Positions 1 through 6,526 of a stretch of 16,167 bases of DNA are shown one piece after another; position 1 is the first letter of the stretch, and each line of letters starts with the position of its first letter. The notes under the pieces were generated by a model, which saw only the letters and a program-made list of their open reading frames with translations, was not told the DNA's origin and ran no database searches. Origin of the DNA: Thiosulfativibrio sp964601165. Its GTDB lineage: Bacteria > Pseudomonadota > Gammaproteobacteria > Thiomicrospirales > Thiomicrospiraceae. The translations under genes and the position numbers were made by a program. Where the stretch lies: positions 1 through 16,167 of the forward strand of contig CAZRMK010000041.1 of the NCBI GenBank assembly GCA_964601165.1. Direction: 5' to 3'.

Positions 1-53
1 CCTGCAAAATTCTATCTCATTTTACTCTCGTGACTAACTCGTGCAAAGGTCTC
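1..53. mobile_element. probable right end of an insertion sequence (remnant or edge of a full copy)
   Basis: The stretch ends in TGCAAAGGTCTC (42-53). Its reverse complement, GAGACCTTTGCA, is exactly the outer 12 bases of both terminal repeats of the 60-bp element at 5862-5921. No coding sequence is visible in these 53 bases. Ends of this style are, from memory, typical of IS5-group elements, but no transposase is in view, so the family is inference. The element would extend to the left beyond the window, so whether it is intact cannot be seen. It lies about 60 bases upstream of dgt and may have replaced that gene's original upstream region. Confidence 0.4.
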
Positions 54-114
54 TAAGAATTTAAACTAAATTTTTAGAGTGCCCTTTTTATTGTTATTGG
101 CTTTGGAAGTAGGT

Positions 115-1479
115 ATGGATAATTTAGCAGAATTAGTTTGGACACAGCGTTATAGTGAATTTTTAGCAAAGAAAACTGCTAGGTCTGCTCGTATTGTCTA
201 CCAAAGAGATAGAGCAAGAGTGATTCACTCGGCGTCTTTTAGGCGCTTACAGGCAAAAACACAGATTTTTGGTTTAAATGAATCAGACTTTTATCGTACT
301 CGTTTAACGCACTCCATGGAAGTTGCGCAAATAGGCTCAGGCTTGGTTGAACAGCTTATTACTGTGGCGGAGGAAAAAAATTCAGAAGAGGGTTATTTAG
401 CTTGGTTACCGTCGTTTTATTTAATGGAAGCGATTTGTTTGGCGCATGACTTAGGTCACCCACCTTTTGGGCATGGTGGAGAAGTAGCATTAAATTATAT
501 GATGCGAAAGCATGGCGGGTTTGAGGGTAATGCTCAAACCTTAAGGATTTTAGCTAAATTAGGTGAATACACAGATAAAAATGGCGTAGATTTATCGCGT
601 CGAGCGATTTTAGGGGTGCTAAAGTACCCTGCTATTTATACGGAGATTACGCAACAAAATCAAGAATATCTTGATAAGCTGGCAGAGTCAGAATTATTAG
701 ATTTTAAAACCTTGCAAATGAAAGAATGGTATCCACCTAAAATCAGTGTTTATGCAGAAGAAAAGTCTATTTTTGAATGGGTGCTTGCACCATTTTCATC
801 TCAGGATAGGGCTAATTTTATGACATTAATATCTCAAGAAAATGCTTTTAAAGTGACTCAGCACAAAGCTTTTGATACCACTATTATGGAGCTAGCAGAT
901 GACATTGCATACGGAATTCATGATTTAGAAGATGCAGTTGCTATGTCGATGGTTCCAGAATCAGTATGGGTTACAGAATTTATGAATCATCCTGTTTTTA
1001 TTAAAAATCCTTTGTGGAGTGAAGAAATGACCGCACGCTTGTTTAGTAAACGCTCTAAAGATCGTAAACATGCCATTAGTAAAATGGTAGGAATTATGAT
1101 TGAAAGTGTTAGGGTAGAAGAAAATAGCTTGTTTGAACATCCTTTGCTACGCTACCAAGCGACATTAGGAACGAAAGAAATGGCAGTGCTGGAATTGTTA
1201 AAGGATTTTGTCTATAAAAATGTGATTACTTTGCCAGAAGTAAAAGGTATGGAATATAAAGGTCAGTTAATTATTTTAGAGTTATTTAAATCTTTAAAGG
1301 CTAATCCAATGGCACTGTTACCAAGAAATACCTACCAAAAATATCTTAACGCTAAGGATAGTAATGCTCAACAAAGAATCATCTCTGATTATGTTTCAGG
1401 AATGACAAATACTTATGCTGAACGTCTTTACGCTAAATTATTTTTACCTTTACAGGGTTCTATTTTTGATAGGTTGTAG
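115..1479 (+). CDS. dgt: dGTP triphosphohydrolase (dGTPase), HD-domain family
   Basis: Hydrolyses dGTP (and perhaps other dNTPs) to the deoxynucleoside and triphosphate, and so acts on the cytoplasmic dNTP pool; homologues can limit phage replication. The 454-residue protein carries the HD-family metal ligands: H66 in LTHSMEVAQ, H111-D112 in AHDLGHPPFGHGGE, and D262/D263 in ELADDIAYGIHDLEDA. The C-terminal part, with YAERLYAKLF, is also typical of the family. The E. coli enzyme is about 505 residues, so this is a somewhat shorter dGTPase-like form. I chose ATG 115 because GGAAG lies about 6 bases before it; a GTG at 79 in the same frame would add 12 hydrophobic residues that look unlike a dGTPase start. 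It stands alone, convergent with the lipoprotein gene downstream. No clear promoter is visible between the IS end and the gene. Confidence 0.9.
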   Translation: MDNLAELVWTQRYSEFLAKKTARSARIVYQRDRARVIHSASFRRLQAKTQIFGLNESDFYRTRLTHSMEVAQIGSGLVEQLITVAEEKNSEEGYLAWLPSFYLMEAICLAHDLGHPPFGHGGEVALNYMMRKHGGFEGNAQTLRILAKLGEYTDKNGVDLSRRAILGVLKYPAIYTEITQQNQEYLDKLAESELLDFKTLQMKEWYPPKISVYAEEKSIFEWVLAPFSSQDRANFMTLISQENAFKVTQHKAFDTTIMELADDIAYGIHDLEDAVAMSMVPESVWVTEFMNHPVFIKNPLWSEEMTARLFSKRSKDRKHAISKMVGIMIESVRVEENSLFEHPLLRYQATLGTKEMAVLELLKDFVYKNVITLPEVKGMEYKGQLIILELFKSLKANPMALLPRNTYQKYLNAKDSNAQQRIISDYVSGMTNTYAERLYAKLFLPLQGSIFDRL

Positions 1480-1481
1480 TT

Positions 1482-1513
1482 CCTAAGTTCTGCAAGTTCT
1501 TACAGGACTCAGG
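1482..1513. repeat. short palindromic intergenic repeat, possible bidirectional terminator
   Basis: An imperfect inverted repeat with arms CCTAAGTTCTGCAAG and CTTACAGGACTCAGG around a TT centre starts two bases after the dgt stop and sits between convergent genes. It matches the palindrome at 14598-14629 and the ends of the long element at 2883-3043 at most positions. No T-run follows, so a classical intrinsic terminator is not shown; the position between two converging 3' ends makes a transcript-end role plausible. Confidence 0.55.
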
Positions 1514-1530
1514 CGGGCTTGGGAAGCAGT

Positions 1531-1857
1531 TTATTTACAGCGATAAATTTGAAATCTTTGCGAACCTGCTTCAACTTCTGTTAAGGCAACGATGGTATCT
1601 CCTCCCATGTGTGCAGCATCATTTTTTGCAATATTTCGTAGCTCTCTTTCCACAGTTGCACTGGGTAGATTAATGCCGATAAAAGAACTTTTCATTTGCA
1701 CTATGGTTTTGCCTAGATTTTCACAGTGTTCGACATGCTTTGGATTAACTAATAGAACATGCTGTGCATCTTCGGTTACTTTATTAAAGGTACAGGCTGA
1801 CATGAATAGGCTGGAGAGTGCGATTATACTAAGGATTTTGATAGAATGTTTGGTCAT
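1531..1857 (-). CDS. small outer-membrane-type lipoprotein, DUF4156-like
   Basis: The 108-residue product starts with a lipoprotein signal peptide: basic MTKHSIK, a hydrophobic stretch, then the lipobox LFMSAC with the acylated cysteine at residue 22. The mature part contains C45 and C107, and a segment RNIAKNDAAHMGGDTIVAL that resembles the DUF4156 family of small proteobacterial lipoproteins of unknown role. Family assignment is from memory of the motif pattern. The start ATG at 1857 is preceded by GAAAGAG at a reasonable distance. It lies 74 bases downstream of the co-oriented dehydrogenase gene and may have its own promoter in that gap. Function is unknown. Confidence 0.75.
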   Translation of the reverse strand: MTKHSIKILSIIALSSLFMSACTFNKVTEDAQHVLLVNPKHVEHCENLGKTIVQMKSSFIGINLPSATVERELRNIAKNDAAHMGGDTIVALTEVEAGSQRFQIYRCK

Positions 1858-1895
1858 TTTTATCTCTTTCAGGAATTAAAAATTAGTAGATGTTA

Positions 1896-1924
1896 AGTAT
1901 AGCCATTTTGAATATGCAAAGGAA
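1896..1924 (-). promoter_or_regulatory. possible sigma-70 promoter for the DUF4156-like gene
   Basis: On the minus strand, TATACT (1896-1901) is a good -10 hexamer and TTCCTT (1919-1924) a weak -35, 17 bases apart. It would give a leader of roughly 30 bases. The evidence is only the hexamer match and spacing in an AT-rich gap. Confidence 0.3.
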
Positions 1925-1931
1925 GGGTTAT

Positions 1932-2786
1932 CTAACGTTTGCCACCTCCGCCTGCTTTCATTAAAAAATAGTCTAGAGCAGAGGTAGGTAGTAATCTTTT
2001 TAGAATGGCGAATATAATCGTGGGGACGGTTACTCGGTAACGACTTTTAATTTTAGAGTGGTTAATGGCGTGTAATAAGCATTTTGTGACGGCTTCTGGC
2101 TTTAATGTAAAGGGTGCTGTAGAGTCAGAGGATTCTAATCGGGCAATCATGGTTTGATAGTTTTCTTGGTGGGCAGAGGGTTTGCCTTGAATCCATTTTT
2201 TAAATTGATAGTTGGCGTTTTGTCTAAAATTAGAGGTGATAGGACCTGGTTGGATAAGGCTGACTTGAATGTTGTCTTTTGCTAGCTCAAGCCGTAAGGT
2301 ATCGGCAAATCCTTCAATTGCAAACTTGCTGGCATTGTAGGCTCCACGGTATGGCATAGCGGCAAAGCCTAGAATTGAGCTGTTATAAATGATTTTTCCT
2401 GCTCCAAGTTGACGCATAACTGGAATGATTAAGTTGGTGAGTTCTTGGGTGCCAAACACATTGGTTTCAAATTGATAACGCATAGCATCACGACTTAAAT
2501 CTTCAACCGCACCAGGTAGTCCAAAAGCAGCATTGTTAAACAGTACCCCAATTTGATTTTTGGTATGTTGAAGTATTTTCTTGACGGCTAGATGGATAGA
2601 TTCCGAACAGGCTAGATCAAGTTGAAAGCAAGTTATTCCTGCTTCATTTAAGCGGTTTACGTCTGTCTGCTGTCGGCAGGTGGCAATAACGAGCATTCCT
2701 TGTTTTTGCAAGGTTTTAGCAGCATGAAATCCTATTCCTGTGGAGCAGCCAGTAATAAGAGTGTAGGTATTAGAAATGGCAGGCAT
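1932..2786 (-). CDS. short-chain dehydrogenase/reductase (classical SDR)
   Basis: A 284-residue NAD(P)-dependent oxidoreductase of unknown substrate. It has the glycine-rich nucleotide loop TGCSTGIG (residues 12-19), the NNAAFG motif (84-89), catalytic Ser at 136/137, and the YNASK motif with Y150 and K154. After the catalytic lysine comes the common GFADTLRLEL helix and then QPGPITSNF. R39 at the end of the second strand (ATCRQQ) is compatible with an NADP preference, which is inference. The C-terminal part is basic and hydrophobic (PTIIFAILKRLLPTSALDYFL), suggesting possible membrane contact. The family is large, and nothing in the neighbourhood fixes the reaction. ATG 2786 has only a weak ribosome site. 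The C-terminus ends GGGGKR, and the downstream neighbour is the lipoprotein gene. Confidence 0.85.
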   Translation of the reverse strand: MPAISNTYTLITGCSTGIGFHAAKTLQKQGMLVIATCRQQTDVNRLNEAGITCFQLDLACSESIHLAVKKILQHTKNQIGVLFNNAAFGLPGAVEDLSRDAMRYQFETNVFGTQELTNLIIPVMRQLGAGKIIYNSSILGFAAMPYRGAYNASKFAIEGFADTLRLELAKDNIQVSLIQPGPITSNFRQNANYQFKKWIQGKPSAHQENYQTMIARLESSDSTAPFTLKPEAVTKCLLHAINHSKIKSRYRVTVPTIIFAILKRLLPTSALDYFLMKAGGGGKR

Positions 2787-2882
2787 GAAAAAGAGATCTT
2801 TAGAGTTGAATGAGTGTAAGTAGGATTGTAAAGGACTCTTAACGCAATTTCTACATGGTTCTTGTCTAAATTAAGAATTAAT

Positions 2883-3043
2883 CCTAAATCTTGCAAGTGC
2901 TTGCATAAATATAACACAAGTTATTGATTAGTATAGTTAATTTTAATTTTTCGGGAATATCAATAAGTATTCCGCTCGAATTAAAATCACCCTACAAATC
3001 AATATCTTGCACTCTATATGCACAAACACTTGCAGGATTTAGG
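2883..3043. mobile_element. 161-bp palindromic MITE-like element
   Basis: Both ends read inward as CCTAAATCYTGCAAGTG, and similarity between the two arms continues for about 50 bases, through a CAAGNTATTGATT block. The centre is also an inverted repeat: GGGAATA and TATTCC around TCAATAAG, flanked by TTTTAATT and AATTAAAA. The whole unit therefore folds as one long imperfect hairpin. There is no coding sequence in it. The same end sequence starts again at 16118, right after cpoB. A clear target duplication is not visible. It makes up half of the 2787-3111 gap; in the remainder I see only the -10 hexamer before the DUF502 gene. Confidence 0.75.
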
Positions 3044-3064
3044 TAAAAGAGGAAAATAATTTTA

Positions 3065-3070
3065 TATAAT
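3065..3070 (+). promoter_or_regulatory. consensus -10 box upstream of the DUF502 gene
   Basis: A perfect TATAAT lies 41 bases before the GTG start of the DUF502 gene and 22 bases after the end of the MITE-like element. No good -35 is present at 16-18 bases; the bases there belong to, or directly abut, the element's right end. If real, it probably drives DUF502 and possibly aspS. Confidence 0.4.
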
Positions 3071-3111
3071 AGCGATCTTAAATGTTTAACAAATGAGTTT
3101 TAGGGGATATT

Positions 3112-3750
3112 GTGGCGGTTATTAAGCGTTATTTGATTGCTGGGATCTTGGTATGGTTACCTTTGTGGGTAACTTATCTGGCGATTATGTTTTTAGTTAA
3201 TTTTTTTGATAGAAGTTTGTTATTGTTGCCAAAAGCTTACCATCCAGAAGCCTTGTTTGGGATGGATATTCCTGGGTTTGGAGTGATTTTATCACTTGTT
3301 GTACTTTTTCTAACGGGAATGTTAGCAGCTAACTTTTTAGGTGGCAAGCTTATTAAGGCTTGGGAATCTTTTTTATCTCGTATTCCCTTGGTACGCTCTA
3401 TTTATAACGCAGTCAAGCAAATTGCCGAAGCTTTTTTTAGTAGTGATTCGCAAACTTTTCAAAAAGTGTATCTCATTCAGTATCCTAGAGAAGGTCTCTG
3501 GACACTGGGCTTTCAAACCAGTTTAGAAGAGGGAGAGGCACAGAAAAAAACTGCTTTAAGTGATGTGGTGAATATGTTTGTGCCAACTACTCCTAATCCT
3601 ACTTCTGGTTTTTTTATTATGGCTTCTAAGCACGATATTGTAGAGTTAGATATGAGTGTGGATAGTGCATTAAAAATGGTTATTTCTGGTGGAGTTGTAG
3701 TTCCGCCTTGGAAACAGGATGAAATGTCTGCCATAGAAAAAAATAAGTAA
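3112..3750 (+). CDS. DUF502 family inner-membrane protein
   Basis: A 212-residue membrane protein of unknown role. It begins with a basic stretch and a first membrane segment (about residues 8-30, LIAGILVWLPLWVTYLAIM), followed by a short loop and a second segment (about 52-76, GVILSLVVLFLTGMLAANFLG). Then comes a soluble domain with the DUF502 hallmarks IPLVRSIYNAVKQ, VYLIQYPREGLWTLGFQT, and FVPTTPNPTSGFF near residues 160-170. Length and layout match the family. The GTG start at 3112 has a good AGGGGAT ribosome site. DUF502 genes often precede aspS in proteobacteria, which fits the 87-base spacing here and suggests co-transcription. Confidence 0.85.
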   Translation: MAVIKRYLIAGILVWLPLWVTYLAIMFLVNFFDRSLLLLPKAYHPEALFGMDIPGFGVILSLVVLFLTGMLAANFLGGKLIKAWESFLSRIPLVRSIYNAVKQIAEAFFSSDSQTFQKVYLIQYPREGLWTLGFQTSLEEGEAQKKTALSDVVNMFVPTTPNPTSGFFIMASKHDIVELDMSVDSALKMVISGGVVVPPWKQDEMSAIEKNK

Positions 3751-3770
3751 ATTCAAGGAATAACTTGAAT
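3751..3770. repeat. small inverted repeat between DUF502 and aspS
   Basis: ATTCAAG and CTTGAAT form a 7-bp stem around GAATAA directly after the DUF502 stop codon. It is AT-rich, has no T-run, and is too weak to be called a terminator. It could be chance. Confidence 0.25.
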
Positions 3771-3837
3771 CTGTGCCGTAATGAAGTCACGGGTTTAGGT
3801 TTAAAGTCTCACCAAATAATTTAAAGGTAATAGCAAT

Positions 3838-5628
3838 ATGATGCGTACACACTACTGTGGACAAGTAACTGAAACTTTAGAAAGCCAAACTGTCACAGTA
3901 TCTGGTTGGGTTCACCGACGTCGAGATCATGGCGGGGTCATTTTTATTGACTTACGTGACCGTGAAGGGTTGGTGCAAGTGGTTGTGAATCCTGATGATG
4001 CCGATAAGTTTTCTAAAGCAGAAAAATTACGTTCAGAATTTGTTTTAAAGGTGGTGGGTAAGGTAACGGCGAGAACTTCTGCAACGATCAATGAAAAAAT
4101 GGCGACAGGTAAAGTTGAAATTGTAGCAGCGTCAATAGATGTTTTAAGCACCTCTGCCCCAATTCCTTTTCAGTTAGATGATAAAAACATTTCAGAAGAA
4201 GTGCGTTTAACCTATCGTTATTTAGATTTGCGTCGTGATGAAATGCAAAAAACACTGAAAACGCGTTATCAGGTAACTCGTTCTATGCGTCGTTATTTAG
4301 ATGATAATGGCTTTATGGATATTGAAACTCCCATTTTAACCAAGTCAACCCCAGAGGGAGCGCGAGATTATTTAGTGCCGAGTCGGACTCATCAAAATAA
4401 GTTTTTTGCTTTGCCGCAATCTCCACAACTGTTTAAACAATTATTAATGATGTCTGGTTTTGATCGTTATTATCAAATTACTCGTTGTTTCCGTGATGAA
4501 GATTTGCGAGCGGATCGTCAACCTGAATTTACCCAGCTAGATATTGAAACTTCTTTTATGACAGAAGAAGAAGTTATGGTGATGATGGAAGGTTTAGTTA
4601 AGGTTATTTTTAGTGAAGCAGGCAATATTGACTTAGACTATGATTTTCCTCGTATGACCTATGCCGAGTCGATTGCAAAATATGGTATTGATCGCCCTGA
4701 TTTACGGATTAATATGCAATTGGTTGATGTGGCTGATTTATTACAAGATATCGATTTTAAGGTGTTTGCCGCTCCTGCCAAAGACCCTAAAGGTCGTGTT
4801 GCTGCTTTACGTGTTCCACAAGGTGGTAAAATGTCACGTAAAGAGATTGATGATTACACTAAATTTGTGGGTATTTATGGGGCAAAAGGTTTAGCCTATA
4901 TAAAAGTTAATGATCTCTCTGCGGGTATTGCTGGATTGCAATCGCCTATTGTTAAGTTTTTTCCTGATCAAGTAATGGAAATTATGCAACGCGTTGGAGC
5001 AGAAGATGGCGATATTGTGTTTTTTGGTGCAGATAAAGCTAAAATAGTTAATGAAGCCCTCGGTGCTTTGCGTTGCAAAATTGGTGAAGATTTAGGAATG
5101 TTAGAAAAGCCATGGGCTCCAGTTTGGATTGTTGATTTTCCAATGTTCGAAGCGGATGAAAAAACGGCTCGTTTAGCGGCTATTCATCACCCGTTTACTC
5201 AACCTAAGGCAACAACAGAAGAGATTTTAAATCATGATGAGCCAGAACAAATGCTGTCTCGTGCCTATGATCTAGTAATTAATGGTTTAGAAGTCGGGGG
5301 AGGGTCTGTACGAATTCATGATTCAGAAATGCAAGCAGCGGTTTTAAAAATGTTAGGTATTTCTAATGAAGAAGCCCAAGACAAGTTTGGTTTCTTAATA
5401 AAAGCATTAAAATACGGTTGTCCGCCCCATGCGGGTATGGCATTTGGCTTAGATCGTTTAGTGATGATTATTACCGGCAAAGAATCAATTCGTGACGTTA
5501 TTGCCTTTCCTAAAACCCAGTCTGCCGCTTGCATGCTGACAGAAGCCCCTGGTTTAGTAGATAACGGGCAATTAACTGATCTAGGATTGAGGTTTAGGAA
5601 GCCTGTTTTAGGGCAAGGAAATAAGTAA
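3838..5628 (+). CDS. aspS: aspartyl-tRNA synthetase, probably non-discriminating
   Basis: A class II aminoacyl-tRNA synthetase that charges tRNA-Asp with aspartate in the cytoplasm. The 596 residues fit the bacterial type (about 590). In order it shows an N-terminal OB-fold anticodon domain (GWVHRRRDHGG at 23-33), class II motif 1 around ETPIL, the TPEGARDYLVPS and ALPQSPQLFKQ loops, motif 2 (RCFRDEDLRADRQPEFTQ), the bacterial insertion domain (GRVAALRVPQGG), and motif 3 (GMAFGLDRLVM) near the end. H31, where E. coli has a leucine, is the residue associated with non-discriminating enzymes that also charge tRNA-Asn. Two adjacent ATGs (3838, 3841) are possible starts, with AAAGGTAA upstream. 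The restriction gene begins only 5 bases after its stop. Confidence 0.97.
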   Translation: MMRTHYCGQVTETLESQTVTVSGWVHRRRDHGGVIFIDLRDREGLVQVVVNPDDADKFSKAEKLRSEFVLKVVGKVTARTSATINEKMATGKVEIVAASIDVLSTSAPIPFQLDDKNISEEVRLTYRYLDLRRDEMQKTLKTRYQVTRSMRRYLDDNGFMDIETPILTKSTPEGARDYLVPSRTHQNKFFALPQSPQLFKQLLMMSGFDRYYQITRCFRDEDLRADRQPEFTQLDIETSFMTEEEVMVMMEGLVKVIFSEAGNIDLDYDFPRMTYAESIAKYGIDRPDLRINMQLVDVADLLQDIDFKVFAAPAKDPKGRVAALRVPQGGKMSRKEIDDYTKFVGIYGAKGLAYIKVNDLSAGIAGLQSPIVKFFPDQVMEIMQRVGAEDGDIVFFGADKAKIVNEALGALRCKIGEDLGMLEKPWAPVWIVDFPMFEADEKTARLAAIHHPFTQPKATTEEILNHDEPEQMLSRAYDLVINGLEVGGGSVRIHDSEMQAAVLKMLGISNEEAQDKFGFLIKALKYGCPPHAGMAFGLDRLVMIITGKESIRDVIAFPKTQSAACMLTEAPGLVDNGQLTDLGLRFRKPVLGQGNK

Positions 5629-5633
5629 TTTAA

Positions 5634-6525
5634 ATGAATAAGCAAGAAATAGGGTCGATGACAGCAAAAGAAGGTTTTATAAATGAAGCTGATATTTGTA
5701 AAAAATTTCTTGATTATAAAAACGATATTGAGGCAAAATCTTGGCTATCAATAATGGGGTATGATCCTCAAAAAATACAGAAGTTATCAGCCTCTCAAAT
5801 TCCTGTAAGAACCAATCTGGAAAAAGCTATATCACTTGGTGTGTCTAAAGAAAAATATAATGAGACCTTTGCATAATTAAAGTGCGTTTCCTAAACCGCA
5901 CTTTAATTATGCAAAGGTCTCATAATGAAACAATTAAGTTTAAAAAAGCTGATATTCAAGTTAGAATCGAAATTATCATTGATGATATTTTGCACATAGA
6001 AAATATTTCTCTAAAAAAGCTAATAAGTCTGCAGGCTTTAACCAAGTAGATAAAAGGTCCGTTTTAACTTATCAGCAGATATGGGGATTTAACGATGATG
6101 TGGCAAAATGGCTAAGATTATTTACAGGAGATATACTTCCTCAAGAAGTATTATCAAAAAATGAATTATGCAATATAAGAGATGAAAGGCGATTGTTTCT
6201 AACGGAGATTCCCGACAATAAACTCCAATGCATTATTGACTACTTTAACAAAAATATAACACTTATAATTTCTGATATTTTAAGAGGACGAGGAGGATTA
6301 AGTGCAGAATGGTTTCTTGTAACAAGAAAAAATAATGATAACTCATTAGATTGGATACTAAAAGATATAAATACCGTAGTTAATTTCTATGTGCAAGGTG
6401 GTGTAATTTTGAGCCCAAGAGGTAGCTTGAAAATTGGTCGTGCTACAATGCAACTAAAAGGTGGAACTCCTGATCCAACAAGTTTACAATTTAAAATCAA
6501 CCCTTTGGATTTGTTTGATGCATAG
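5634..6525 (+). pseudogene. broken type II restriction endonuclease, HinP1I-like (predicted target GCGC)
   Basis: Three pieces read as one protein of about 275 residues. Piece 1 (5634-5861) gives MNKQEIGSMTAKEGFINEAD and on to KEKYN. Piece 2 (5927-6018) continues in frame, once the element at 5862-5921 and one ATAAT copy are removed, through KKADIQVRIE and ENISLKK. Piece 3 (6019-6525) is in another frame and gives ANKSAGFNQVDKR, RLFTGDILPQE, ISDILRGRGGLSAEWFLVT, LSPRGSLKIGR and LQFKINPLDLF. This order of motifs matches what I remember of HinP1I, a GCGC-cutting PD-(D/E)XK enzyme of 247 residues. The likely catalytic Asp is in ADIQV (GAT 5951) and the Lys in SLKK. The element supplies a TAA at 5874-5876, so only an 80-residue stub would be made. 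A base is missing, probably in the A-run 6013-6018. QRKGG of the family is QLKGG here. The gene follows aspS by 5 bases and the methylase follows directly. Confidence 0.85.
5862..5921. mobile_element. 60-bp inverted-repeat element (MITE-like) inserted in the endonuclease gene
   Basis: Two perfect 25-bp arms (5862-5886 and 5897-5921) read inward as GAGACCTTTGCATAATTAAA and so on, around the 10-base centre TTTCCTAAAC. With one bulged C the stem extends further into the centre. The element is flanked by ATAAT on both sides (5857-5861 and 5922-5926), a 5-bp target duplication. Removing the element and one duplicate restores the reading frame of the host gene. The outer 12 bases recur at 42-53, suggesting that a full-size element with the same ends supplied the transposase. 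There is no room for a gene inside. Confidence 0.85.
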
Positions 6526-6526
6526 A

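Noticed and set aside
1592..1879. 95-codon open frame on the + strand opposite the lipoprotein gene
   Set aside because: It is a shadow of the minus-strand gene, which has a proper lipobox and domain; the + reading has no recognisable features.
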